Of a stretch of DNA of 64,000 nucleotides, positions 9,162 through 17,791 are shown one piece after another. Position numbers and translations under genes: made by a program. Each line of letters starts with the position of its first letter. Within the stretch, counting starts at the first letter, position 1. The stretch spans positions 1 to 64,000 of the forward strand of contig CAVUEP010000031.1 of the NCBI GenBank assembly GCA_963740395.1, in the 5' to 3' direction. The notes beneath the pieces are model-generated. The model saw only the letters and a program-made list of their open reading frames with translations. It was not told the origin of the DNA and did not search any database. This stretch comes from CADEEN01 sp963740395 (GTDB lineage: Bacteria; Pseudomonadota; Gammaproteobacteria; Burkholderiales; Burkholderiaceae_C).

Positions 9162-11942
9162 TCAGGCGTCGAACGGCAGCTTGACCTGCGCGAGATCCTT
9201 CTTCGTCTCGATCAGCACCAGCGGGCCATCGTCGACCGCAGCGACCGGCTTGGGCTGGCGCGGTGCGTGAACCGGCGCTGGCTCGTTGGCCATCGCGTCC
9301 TGCACCGCACGGATCTTGTCGCTGTCGGAGTTGACCCATTCCAGGCCGGCCCCGCTGGCGATCGCAGCCAAGGATTCGGTCGGCAACTCGAAATCCGCCA
9401 CGGGGACTGCAGCCACGGCAACGACCGCGGGCGCGGCACGCGCCGGGGCGGGTGCCGACACCACCGGCGCCACCGGGGCGGGTGCCACCGGTGCCGGCCG
9501 GGGCACCTCGGGCGCCTCGGGTTCGGACGGGCTCATGTCGCTGGGCACGTGCTCGGCGGCGTAGGGAGCTGCAGAGGCCACCGACTCGACGGCGACGGGT
9601 TCGGCCGCCTCGGGGTGTTCGGCGCGCGGGCTTTCACCGGCGCCAGTCGCGGCATTGTCGGCCGCGCCTTCGTCACGGCCGCGACCACGGCCGCCACGGC
9701 GGCGACGGCGACGCGCCGGGTCGCGGTCTGCGCCATCGCTGGCACCCGACGCGGCATCTGCCGCAGCGCCTGGCAGGGTATCGACGAAGTTCTGCGCCTC
9801 GACTGTGGACTCGTCGACCACTGGCGCGGGCCGCGGCTCGCGCTCGGCACGGGGCCCGCCGCGGCGGCCTTCATTGCGTTCACCGCGTGGCGGGCGTGCC
9901 GCATCCGTGGTCGGTGCGGCGTCCGCGCCCAGCGCGGACTCGGCGCTGGCCGGGCGCGCGTCGCGGCGGCTGTTGTCACGCTCTCGTGGCGCATCGCCTC
10001 GCGCTTCGCCTCGGCCTTCGCCGCGGCGACCGTCGCGCCGTCCGTCGCGTGCACCTTCGCGACCGCCTTCGCGCGGGCCGTCCTTGCGTCCATCACGCCG
10101 TCCACGGCCTTCGCCTCGGTCGCCACGTTCACCGCGTCCGCCGCGTTTGGCGGCGGGAGGCGCAGCGACGTCGGCAGCGGCCATTGCCGCCGTCGGCGCC
10201 GCATCACTGGCACCGCCGAACAGCTTCTTGACCCAGCCGAAGAAGCCGCCGCCGGCGGCTTGCGTCGACGCCACGGGCACGGGTGCCGGCGCAACCGCCG
10301 GCGCCGCCGCAGGAGCGGGCTTGGGCAGGGCCACCGGGGCCGGCGTCTCGGGCAGGATGCCCTTGATGACCGGCTCCTGCTTGGCCTTGGCCTTCTCACG
10401 CCGCGTGATGCCGACCTCGTCGTCCGGCTCCTCGATCATCGTGTAGCTGGCCTGCAGATTCTCCAGTCGCGGATCGTCGTGGCGCAGGCGCTCGAGCTTG
10501 TAGTTCGGCGTCTCCAAGTGCTTGTTGGGCACCAGCAGCACGGTCACGCGCTGCTTGAGTTCGATCTTGGTGATCTCGGTGCGCTTCTCGTTGAGCAGGA
10601 ACGAGACCACTTCCACCGGCACTTGCGCGTGCACCGCGGCGGTGTTGTCCTTCAGCGCCTCTTCCTGAATGATGCGCAGGATCTGCAGCGCCGAACTCTC
10701 GGTGTCGCGGATATGGCCGGTGCCGTTGCAACGCGGGCAGGTGATGTGGTTGCCCTCGCTCAGCGCAGGCCGAAGTCGTTGCCGGCTGAGTTCGAGCAGG
10801 CCGAACTTGCTGATCGAGCTGAACTGCACCCGCGCGCGGTCGCTGCGCAGTGCGTCGCGCAGGCGCTGTTCGACTTCGCGCCGGTTCTTCGACTCTTCCA
10901 TGTCGATGAAGTCGACGACGATCAGGCCGCCCAGGTCGCGCAGCCGCATCTGGCGCGCAATCTCGTCGGCTGCTTCGAGGTTGGTGCGGGTGGCGGTTTC
11001 TTCGATGTCGCCGCCGCGCGTGGAGCGTGCGGAGTTGACGTCGACCGAGACCAGGGCCTCGGTGTGGTCGATCACGATCGCGCCGCCCGCAGGCAGGTTG
11101 ACCGTGCGCGAGAACGCGGTCTCGATCTGGTGCTCGATCTGGAAGCGGGAGAACAGCGCCGCGTCGTCACGGTAGCGCTTCACGCGACTGGCCGATTCCG
11201 GCATCACGTGGTTCATGAACTGCTGCGCCTGCTCGAAGATGTCGTCGGTGTCGATCAGGATCTCGCCGATGTCGGCGGTGAAGTAGTCGCGGATCGCACG
11301 GATCACGAGCGAGCTTTCCTGGTAGATCAGGAAGGCGCCCTTGCCGGCCTGGGCGGCGCCGTCGATCGCCTCCCACAGCTTGAGCATGTAGTTCAGGTCC
11401 CACTGCAGCTCGGGCGCGCTGCGGCCGATGCCGGCGGTGCGGGCGATCAGCGACATGCCCTTGGGGTACTCGAGCTGGTCGAGGTTTTCCTTGAGCTCCT
11501 CGCGCTCCTCGCCTTCGATGCGCCGGCTGACGCCGCCGCCGCGCGCGTTGTTGGGCATCAGCACCAGGTAGCGACCGGCCAGCGAGACATTCGTGGTCAG
11601 GGCCGCGCCCTTGTTGCCGCGCTCTTCCTTCTCCACCTGGACCAGCAGTTCCTGGCCGTTCGAGATCACGTCCTGGATGCGCGCGTCGCGCACGCTGACG
11701 CCCTCGCGGAAGTAGTTCTTCGAGATTTCCTTGAACGGCAGGAAGCCGTGGCGCTCTTCGCCGTAATCGACGAAACAGGCCTCGAGCGAGGGCTCGACGC
11801 GCGTCACGACAGCCTTGTAGATATTTCCCTTGCGCTGTTCGCGGCCTTCGATCTCGGTCTCGAAATCGAGCAGCTTCTGCCCGTCAACGATCGCCAGGCG
11901 ACGCTCTTCGGGCTGCGTCGCATTGATCAGCATGCGTTTCAT
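9162..11942 (-). CDS. rne: Ribonuclease E
   Basis: RNase E is the endoribonuclease that starts most mRNA decay and processes rRNA, tRNA and small RNAs. The 926-residue protein has the S1 domain (about residues 35-125), the 5'-sensor and RNase H-like region, and the DNase I-like catalytic core with VSVDVNSARS and VVDFIDME carrying the Mg2+ aspartates. The Zn-link CPRCNGTG has Cys402 and Cys405. Beyond residue ~520 the C-terminal half is low complexity, with a run rich in Arg, Gly, Asp and Glu (RNA binding) and Ala/Pro spacers, as expected of the degradosome scaffold. The protein is intact with no frame break. Divergent from rluC across a long leader. Confidence 0.97.
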   Translation of the reverse strand: MKRMLINATQPEERRLAIVDGQKLLDFETEIEGREQRKGNIYKAVVTRVEPSLEACFVDYGEERHGFLPFKEISKNYFREGVSVRDARIQDVISNGQELLVQVEKEERGNKGAALTTNVSLAGRYLVLMPNNARGGGVSRRIEGEEREELKENLDQLEYPKGMSLIARTAGIGRSAPELQWDLNYMLKLWEAIDGAAQAGKGAFLIYQESSLVIRAIRDYFTADIGEILIDTDDIFEQAQQFMNHVMPESASRVKRYRDDAALFSRFQIEHQIETAFSRTVNLPAGGAIVIDHTEALVSVDVNSARSTRGGDIEETATRTNLEAADEIARQMRLRDLGGLIVVDFIDMEESKNRREVEQRLRDALRSDRARVQFSSISKFGLLELSRQRLRPALSEGNHITCPRCNGTGHIRDTESSALQILRIIQEEALKDNTAAVHAQVPVEVVSFLLNEKRTEITKIELKQRVTVLLVPNKHLETPNYKLERLRHDDPRLENLQASYTMIEEPDDEVGITRREKAKAKQEPVIKGILPETPAPVALPKPAPAAAPAVAPAPVPVASTQAAGGGFFGWVKKLFGGASDAAPTAAMAAADVAAPPAAKRGGRGERGDRGEGRGRRDGRKDGPREGGREGARDGRRDGRRGEGRGEARGDAPRERDNSRRDARPASAESALGADAAPTTDAARPPRGERNEGRRGGPRAEREPRPAPVVDESTVEAQNFVDTLPGAAADAASGASDGADRDPARRRRRRGGRGRGRDEGAADNAATGAGESPRAEHPEAAEPVAVESVASAAPYAAEHVPSDMSPSEPEAPEVPRPAPVAPAPVAPVVSAPAPARAAPAVVAVAAVPVADFELPTESLAAIASGAGLEWVNSDSDKIRAVQDAMANEPAPVHAPRQPKPVAAVDDGPLVLIETKKDLAQVKLPFDA

Positions 11943-12484
11943 CTTCTCGTGCTCTCACAAACTGCCGGCGCTCGGGCCGGCGACATCACCAATGCACGAG
12001 AAACACGAGTGAACCCGCAAAGGAATCGCCCTGGACTGCGGCGGCGCCTCGATCGCTTGTGGCGATCAGCGGCGTCGGGGCAGCGTTGGCGCGTGCGTTG
12101 CAGCCGGGGGGAGCCGCGTTGCGCCAGCAGCGATGCCCAGCACGGCAACGCGCGTACCGGCGAAGAGCCGGGGCGGTGCAGCGTCAGGGGGCAGGGCGGT
12201 TGGCAACAGCATGGGTCCGTAGGCTGGACGCGGGTGTCGGGTCGGCGCAGCTTGATTGCTGCACAGGGCCCAGCACCTGAAACCTTTTGTTCTTGGCGCC
12301 CGGCGGCTTCATGGGGCCGCGCGGGAACGGGGTTCTGGTTCGGAATCTCTGCCGCTCGGCGTCGCGGGGCTGCCGGGTCACTCTGTAACCGGGCCCGCTC
12401 CATGGCGCTAGCGTTGCATCACCTCCACGCTGTCTCGCCCGCGCCCGCTAAACTCCTAGCGAATCAAGCACTTACGGCGACAAC
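11943..12484 (-). promoter_or_regulatory. Long rne 5' leader, no gene
   Basis: These 542 bases between the rne start and the rluC start hold no supportable gene; the short open frames in both directions have no family character or ribosome-binding site. RNase E genes in proteobacteria are known for long 5' untranslated leaders through which the enzyme represses its own mRNA. A leader of that length would result if transcription starts at the TATAAT on the minus strand at 12497-12502. GC-rich inverted stretches occur in it, but I could not assign a defined fold by eye. Confidence 0.5.
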
Positions 12485-13462
12485 GTGGTCCAGAGCATTA
12501 TAGGGGTGAAAGGCGCGCCCAGCGCCCAGGGCCCCCAGGTGCGGCGGCTCCTCGTCGACGAGGGCAGTGAGGGCCAACGGCTCGACAACTTCCTGCTGAA
12601 GATCCTGAAGGGCGTGCCCAAGACCCATGTCTACCGCGTCATCCGCTCGGGCGAGGTGCGGGTCAACAAGGGCCGGGCGGGCGCTGACACGCGCCTGGCG
12701 CTGGGCGACGAAGTGCGCGTGCCGCCGGTGCGCATGGCCGAGCCGGCCGCGGGGGCCGTTGCCGCGCCGGCACGGGAATTCACGGTGCTGCACGAGGACG
12801 AGCACCTGCTGGCCATCGACAAGCCCGCAGGCGTCGCGGTGCACGGCGGCTCGGGCGTTGCGTTCGGTGTCATCGAGCAGTTGCGCCAGGCGCGGCCGCA
12901 GGCCAGGTTCCTCGAGCTCGTGCACCGCCTGGACAAGGAGACTTCGGGGGTCCTGCTGCTGGCCAAGAAGCGCAGCGCGTTGACGGCGCTGCAGGAGCAG
13001 TTTCGCCAGCGCGAGACCGACAAGCGCTACGCCGCCCTGGTGGCGGGCGTCTGGCCGGCGAACAAGAAGGTCATCGACGTGGCGCTGCACAAGACCCTGG
13101 ACGTGCACGGCGAGCGCCATGTGCGCCCGGTGGCGGCAGACCACGCCGACGGTCGCCGCTCGATCACGCTGGTCAAGGTGGTGCAGACCTTCGCCGACTT
13201 CACCCTGCTCGACGTGACCCTCAAGACCGGGCGCACGCACCAGATCCGCGTGCACCTGGCCAGCGAAGGGCACGCCATCGTCGGTGACCCGAAATACGGC
13301 GACTTCGCGTTGAACCGGCAGCTGGCACGCGGCCAGCATCGCTTCGCCCGCATGTTCCTGCATGCGCGCCGCCTCGTGTTCGAGCATCCGGCCAGCGCCG
13401 CGCGCGTTGAACTCGACGCGCCCCTGCCGCCCGACTGCGAAACCCTGCTGACACGGCTATGA
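12485..13462 (+). CDS. rluC: Ribosomal large subunit pseudouridine synthase C
   Basis: RluC isomerises uridines 955, 2504 and 2580 of 23S rRNA. An N-terminal S4 RNA-binding domain (RRLLVDEGSEGQRLDNFLL) is followed by the RluA-type catalytic domain with HRLDKETSGVLLL, in which Asp150 is the nucleophile, then GRTHQIRVHLA. GTG at 12485 gives 325 residues; a second GTG at 12506 would remove seven non-conserved residues and is equally possible. It is divergent from rne, the classical arrangement, and overlaps the next gene by four bases. Confidence 0.94.
   Translation: MVQSIIGVKGAPSAQGPQVRRLLVDEGSEGQRLDNFLLKILKGVPKTHVYRVIRSGEVRVNKGRAGADTRLALGDEVRVPPVRMAEPAAGAVAAPAREFTVLHEDEHLLAIDKPAGVAVHGGSGVAFGVIEQLRQARPQARFLELVHRLDKETSGVLLLAKKRSALTALQEQFRQRETDKRYAALVAGVWPANKKVIDVALHKTLDVHGERHVRPVAADHADGRRSITLVKVVQTFADFTLLDVTLKTGRTHQIRVHLASEGHAIVGDPKYGDFALNRQLARGQHRFARMFLHARRLVFEHPASAARVELDAPLPPDCETLLTRL
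12497..12502 (-). promoter_or_regulatory. Candidate -10 box of the rne promoter
   Basis: The minus strand reads CCCTATAATGC here, a perfect TATAAT in a very GC-rich region. No good TTGACA-like box lies 16-18 bases upstream (on the minus strand), so the assignment rests on the -10 alone. It overlaps the beginning of the rluC frame, which would put rne and rluC initiation regions on top of each other. Confidence 0.4.
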
Positions 13463-14121
13463 CCCTGCCGCGGCGCTTCGACCTCATCGTCTTCGACTGG
13501 GACGGCACGCTGTTCGACTCGACCGCGCTGATCGTGCGCTGCATCCAGAACGCCTGCCGCGACCTGGGCGTGATCGTGCCCAGCACGTCGGCCGCCGCCT
13601 ATGTCATCGGTCTGGGCCTGCACGACGCGCTTCGTCACGCGGTGCCCGACCTGCCTGCCGAGCGCTATGCCGACCTGGGACTTCGCTTTCGCCACCACTA
13701 CGTCGCGAGCCAGCATGAGTTGCTGATGTTCCCCGGCACGCTGGCCATGCTGCAGGCGCTCAAGGCACGGCAGCACCGGCTCGCGGTGGCCACGGGCAAG
13801 GGCCGGCGCGGCCTGGACGATGCGCTGGCGCATGCCCAGCTCAAGGGCGTGTTCGACGGCACGCGCACCGCGGACGAGACCGCCTCCAAGCCCGACCCGC
13901 GGATGCTGCATGAGTTGATGCGTGAATTCGGCGCCGGGCCCGAGCGCACGCTCATGATCGGCGACACCACGCACGATCTGCAATTGGCGCGCAATGCCGG
14001 CACGCCGCGCGTCGCCGTGAGCTACGGGGCGCATGACCATGAGGCCTTTGCCGAGTTCGACCCCTTGACCGTCGCCCACTCGACGCGCGAACTGCACGAC
14101 TGGCTGCTGAGCAATGCCTGA
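13459..14121 (+). CDS. HAD-superfamily phosphatase, phosphoglycolate phosphatase-like
   Basis: This 220-residue HAD subfamily IA hydrolase has the nucleophile motif DWDGTLFDS (Asp13, Asp15), motif II ATGKG, motif III Lys in ETASKPDP and motif IV MIGDTTHDL. A helical cap follows motif I. The substrate is uncertain: phosphoglycolate phosphatases and other small phosphatases share this form. It is coupled to rluC by an ATGA overlap and overlaps the following Rieske gene by eight bases. The string rluC-HAD-Rieske-S49 peptidase is common in Burkholderiales. Confidence 0.9.
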   Translation: MTLPRRFDLIVFDWDGTLFDSTALIVRCIQNACRDLGVIVPSTSAAAYVIGLGLHDALRHAVPDLPAERYADLGLRFRHHYVASQHELLMFPGTLAMLQALKARQHRLAVATGKGRRGLDDALAHAQLKGVFDGTRTADETASKPDPRMLHELMREFGAGPERTLMIGDTTHDLQLARNAGTPRVAVSYGAHDHEAFAEFDPLTVAHSTRELHDWLLSNA

Positions 14122-14548
14122 GGCGGTCGCGCGCGACGACGAGCAACTGCTCTGCAACGCGGTCGAACTGACCGAGCGCGGCCGCGCCGTGGGCTTCGAT
14201 GTGCTGCTGTGGCGCCAGCCGGCGCGGGGCTTTGCGCTGCGTTTTGACGGCCGCGTGGTCGCCTACATCAACCGCTGCGCCCATGTGCCGACCGAAATGG
14301 ACTGGCAGCCGGGTGAATTTCTCGACGCCGACAAGCGCTACATCGTCTGCTCGATTCACGGGGCCACCTACGAGCCGTCGAACGGGCATTGCCGCGGCGG
14401 GCCCTGCGCCAAGGGCCGCCTGCTGGCCATCGACGTCAGCGAACGCGACGGCCAGGTGTATTGGTATCCTTCCCGCGACATTGCGCCGCTGGCCTTTGAC
14501 GACGACGGCGGCGGCGCGCCTCCAGACCTGCCGGGCATCGCACCATGA
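14114..14548 (+). CDS. Rieske [2Fe-2S] domain protein
   Basis: This is a 144-residue soluble Rieske protein. The cluster ligands are CAHVP (Cys55, His57) and CSIHG (Cys79, His82), with the Rieske fold around them and no membrane anchor. Such single-domain proteins resemble the ferredoxin part of ring-hydroxylating dioxygenases, but no oxygenase is nearby, so the electron partner is unknown. It is coupled to the HAD gene upstream and to the S49 peptidase downstream (ATGA at 14545). Confidence 0.9.
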   Translation: MPEAVARDDEQLLCNAVELTERGRAVGFDVLLWRQPARGFALRFDGRVVAYINRCAHVPTEMDWQPGEFLDADKRYIVCSIHGATYEPSNGHCRGGPCAKGRLLAIDVSERDGQVYWYPSRDIAPLAFDDDGGGAPPDLPGIAP

Positions 14549-15543
14549 ACCCCACCGACGAATCCCCCTTCCAAGCCACACAGCCGCCACCGACGGCGGC
14601 GCCCGCACAAGCTGCGGCGCGTCCGTCCTATGAGCTCGCGCTCGAGCAGGTCGCGCGCAGCCTGCTGCGCGACCGCCGCAACGAGCTGCGGTGGCGCGTC
14701 TTCTTTCGCCTGGCCTGGCTCGGTGTGGTGCTGGCTGTGCTCTGGGGCGTGTTCGTCGCCCGCAACCATGTGAAGACCGCGAGCGGCCCGCACACGGCCC
14801 TGGTCGAAGTGCGTGGCGAGATCGCTGCTGACGGCGATGCCAGTGCCGACGGCCTGGTCGCCGCGCTGAAGTCGGCCTTCGAGGACAAGGGCGCGCAGGC
14901 AGTCGTGCTGCGCATCAACTCGCCGGGCGGCAGCCCGGTGCAGGCCGGCATCATCAATGACGAGATCCGCCGCCTGAAGGCCCAGCACAAGAAGAAGGTC
15001 TACGCCGTGGTCGAGGAGATCTGTGCCTCGGGCGCCTATTACATCGCCGTCGCGGCCGACGAGATCTACGTCGACAAGGCCAGCCTGGTCGGCTCGATCG
15101 GCGTGCTGATGGACGGATTCGGTTTCACCGGCACGATGGAAAAGCTCGGCGTCGAGCGCCGCCTGCTCGCGGCGGGCTCCAACAAGGGCATGCTCGATCC
15201 GTTTTCGCCGCAGAATGAGAAGCAGACGGCCTATGCACAGGCCATGCTCGAGCAGATTCACCAGCAGTTCATCAAGGTCGTGCAGGACGGGCGCGGCAAG
15301 CGTCTGAAGGAAACGCCGGAGACCTTCTCCGGCCTGTTCTGGAATGGCGAAGAGGCGGTTCGACAGGGCCTGGCCGACAAGTTCGGCAATCTCGACTACG
15401 TGGCCCGTGAAGTCGTGAAGGCCGAGGAAGTCATCGACTACACGCCGCGCGACAACGTTGCCGAACGTCTGGCCAAGCGCTTCGGCGCCGCGATCGGCCA
15501 TGGCGCCATCAAGGCCCTGCGCGAACTTTCGCCCATGCGGTGA
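14545..15543 (+). CDS. S49 family signal peptide peptidase (SppA/SohB-like)
   Basis: This is a 332-residue membrane-anchored serine protease. A Pro/Ala-rich cytosolic N-terminus is followed by one membrane segment (residues ~55-72). The protease domain holds INSPGGSP and EEICASGAYYIAVAADEIY with the catalytic Ser, then SLVGSIGV. It is the short single-domain form, about half the E. coli SppA length. The family degrades cleaved signal peptides in the membrane. It follows the Rieske gene with a four-base overlap. Confidence 0.93.
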   Translation: MNPTDESPFQATQPPPTAAPAQAAARPSYELALEQVARSLLRDRRNELRWRVFFRLAWLGVVLAVLWGVFVARNHVKTASGPHTALVEVRGEIAADGDASADGLVAALKSAFEDKGAQAVVLRINSPGGSPVQAGIINDEIRRLKAQHKKKVYAVVEEICASGAYYIAVAADEIYVDKASLVGSIGVLMDGFGFTGTMEKLGVERRLLAAGSNKGMLDPFSPQNEKQTAYAQAMLEQIHQQFIKVVQDGRGKRLKETPETFSGLFWNGEEAVRQGLADKFGNLDYVAREVVKAEEVIDYTPRDNVAERLAKRFGAAIGHGAIKALRELSPMR

Positions 15544-15558
15544 TCGGTTGACGCCTTG

Positions 15559-16434
15559 ATGCAGGATTCTGCGCAGGACACTCCGATCCGCGAACGCCTG
15601 ACCGTTGCGCTGCAGTACCTGATACCGAAGCAGGCGCTGACCGCGCTGGCGGGCGCGTTCGCGCGGTGGCAGGGCGGCGCGGTGACGCGAGCCGTCGTTC
15701 GCTGGTTCGTCGGCCGCTACGGTGTCAACATGGCCGAGGCGGCCGAGCCCGACATCGCGCAGTACGCCAGCTTCAACGATTTCTTCACCCGCGCGCTCGA
15801 AGCGGGCGCCAGGCCGCTGGCCGACAGCCGCTTGATCTGCCCCGTCGACGGCGCGATCAGCCAGTTCGGCGCCATCGCGGGCGAGCAGATCTTCCAGGCC
15901 AAGGGCCATGAATTCAGCGCCACCACCCTGCTCGGCGGCGACGCTTCCCTGGCTGTGCCGTTCCATGGCGGCCACTTCGCCACGCTGTACCTGAGCCCGA
16001 AGGACTACCACCGCATCCACATGCCCTGCGCGGGCCGCCTGACGCGAATGATCCATGTGCCGGGCGACCTGTTCTCGGTCAACCCGAGCACGGCGCGCGG
16101 CGTGCCGGGCCTGTTTGCGCGCAACGAGCGCGTGGTCTGCCTGTTCGACGGCGAGCACGGGCCCTGGGCCCTGGTGCTCGTCGGGGCCACCATCGTCGGC
16201 AGCATGGCCACCGTCTGGCATGGTGTCGTCAACCCGCCGCGACCCGGCCAGTTGCGTGAATGGCGCTACGACGGCCGCGAAGTGCGCCTCGCCAAGGGCG
16301 AGGAGATGGGCCGCTTCCTGCTGGGCTCGACCGTGGTGCTGCTCTTTCCCCCGGGGCCGCTGCACTTCAATCCGGCGTGGGCGCCGGGCGCGGCGATCCG
16401 GATGGGCGAAGTGATGGCGCGCGCCGAAGAATGA
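15559..16434 (+). CDS. psd: Phosphatidylserine decarboxylase proenzyme
   Basis: Psd decarboxylates phosphatidylserine to phosphatidylethanolamine at the inner membrane. The self-cleavage site LGST lies near residues 253-256; cleavage before the Ser creates the pyruvoyl cofactor and the small alpha chain. Other family blocks are YASFNDFFTR, CPVDGAIS and the SPKDYHRIHMP segment. The length of 291 residues is normal for the bacterial form. ATG 15559 was chosen; a TTG three bases upstream adds nothing. It lies 15 bases after the S49 gene in the same direction. Confidence 0.95.
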   Translation: MQDSAQDTPIRERLTVALQYLIPKQALTALAGAFARWQGGAVTRAVVRWFVGRYGVNMAEAAEPDIAQYASFNDFFTRALEAGARPLADSRLICPVDGAISQFGAIAGEQIFQAKGHEFSATTLLGGDASLAVPFHGGHFATLYLSPKDYHRIHMPCAGRLTRMIHVPGDLFSVNPSTARGVPGLFARNERVVCLFDGEHGPWALVLVGATIVGSMATVWHGVVNPPRPGQLREWRYDGREVRLAKGEEMGRFLLGSTVVLLFPPGPLHFNPAWAPGAAIRMGEVMARAEE

Positions 16435-16516
16435 CGTTCGCGGGCGTCCCGTTCACGCGGCCGGTCACGCTTGCCGCAGAATGTCCGAAGGCCAACCACC
16501 GGTCAAGGAGCCCTCG

Positions 16517-17791
16517 ATGAAGACCGTCAAACCTTCTACCGGAATGCAACCGCACCAGCTGGTACGCCGCGCGGTGGCATTGGTCCTGGCCGGCGGCCGC
16601 GGCTCGCGACTCAAGCAGTTGACCGACAAGCGCGCCAAGCCGGCGGTCTACTTCGGCGGCAAGTTCCGCATCATCGATTTCGCTCTGTCCAACTGCGTCA
16701 ACTCGGGCATCCGACGCATCGGCGTCGTCACCCAGTACAAGAGCCACTCGCTGCTGCGGCATATCCAGCGCGGCTGGAGCTTCCTGCGCGCCGAGCTGAA
16801 CGAGACCGTCGACTTGATGCCCGCGCAGCAGCGGGTGGACGAGGAGCATTGGTACCGCGGCACGGCCGACGCCGTGTTCCAGAACCTGGACATCATCCGG
16901 TCGTCCAGGCCCGAGTACATCGTCGTGCTGGCCGGCGACCATGTCTACAAGATGGACTACTCGCTGATGCTCGAAGACCATGTGATGCACGGCAGCGGTT
17001 GCACCGTTGGTTGCATCGAAGTGCCGCGGATGGAAGCCAGCGCGTTCGGCGTGCTGGCGGTCGATGAGCAGCGCAAGATCGTCGAGTGGGTCGAGAAGCC
17101 TGCCGACCCGCCGCCGATGCCGGGCAACCCCAACGTGGCATTGGCCAGCATGGGTATCTACGTCTTCGACGCCGAGTACCTCTACAAGTTGCTCGAACAG
17201 GATGTGGCCGACCCGAACTCCAAGCATGACTTCGGCAAGGACGTGATCCCGCGCGTGGTCGCCGATGGCCGGGCGCTGGCGCACCCGTTCGGGATGAGCT
17301 GCATTGCCAATCCCAACGGCGCGCCACCCTATTGGCGCGATGTCGGCACGATCGACGCTTTCTGGTCGGCCAACCTCGACTTGGCCACGATCAACCCCGA
17401 GCTCGACATCTACGACACCGACTGGCCGATCTGGACCTACCAGCGCCAGCTGCCGCCGGCCAAGTTCATACCCGACCGCAACGGCTCGCACGGCATGACG
17501 GTCAACACGCTGGTATCGGGCGGCTGCATCATCAGCGGCTCGCATGTGGCCAACTCGGTCTTCTTCTCCAACGTGCGCGTCGACTCCTTCTGCACCATCG
17601 ACCAGGCCGTGGTGCTGCCCGCCGTGACGATCGAGCGCAATTGCCGCTTGCGCAAGGTCGTGATCGATCGCGGCTGCACGCTGCCGGAAGGGCTTGTCGT
17701 TGGCGAAGACGCGGCCCATGACGCGGCGCGCTTCGAGCGCACCGACGAGGGTGTCGTGCTGATCACGCGCGACATGCTGGCTCGCTTGTGA
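16517..17791 (+). CDS. glgC: Glucose-1-phosphate adenylyltransferase
   Basis: GlgC makes ADP-glucose from glucose 1-phosphate and ATP, the committed step of glycogen synthesis. The nucleotidyltransferase domain begins VLAGGRGSRLKQLTDKRAKPA and contains the glucose-1-phosphate site (YRGTADAVFQN and WVEKPA). A left-handed beta-helix forms the C-terminus. ATG 16517 is preceded by AAGGAG at 16505-16510, which favours it over ATG 16481, giving 424 residues. The stop overlaps the glgA GTG, so the two enzymes are coupled. Confidence 0.95.
   Translation: MKTVKPSTGMQPHQLVRRAVALVLAGGRGSRLKQLTDKRAKPAVYFGGKFRIIDFALSNCVNSGIRRIGVVTQYKSHSLLRHIQRGWSFLRAELNETVDLMPAQQRVDEEHWYRGTADAVFQNLDIIRSSRPEYIVVLAGDHVYKMDYSLMLEDHVMHGSGCTVGCIEVPRMEASAFGVLAVDEQRKIVEWVEKPADPPPMPGNPNVALASMGIYVFDAEYLYKLLEQDVADPNSKHDFGKDVIPRVVADGRALAHPFGMSCIANPNGAPPYWRDVGTIDAFWSANLDLATINPELDIYDTDWPIWTYQRQLPPAKFIPDRNGSHGMTVNTLVSGGCIISGSHVANSVFFSNVRVDSFCTIDQAVVLPAVTIERNCRLRKVVIDRGCTLPEGLVVGEDAAHDAARFERTDEGVVLITRDMLARL

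Noticed and set aside
9267..12503. Very long plus-strand open frame (1,078 codons) opposite rne
   Set aside because: It mirrors the rne codons in high-GC DNA, has Gly/Arg-rich low-complexity content, and rne on the other strand is a complete well-conserved enzyme.
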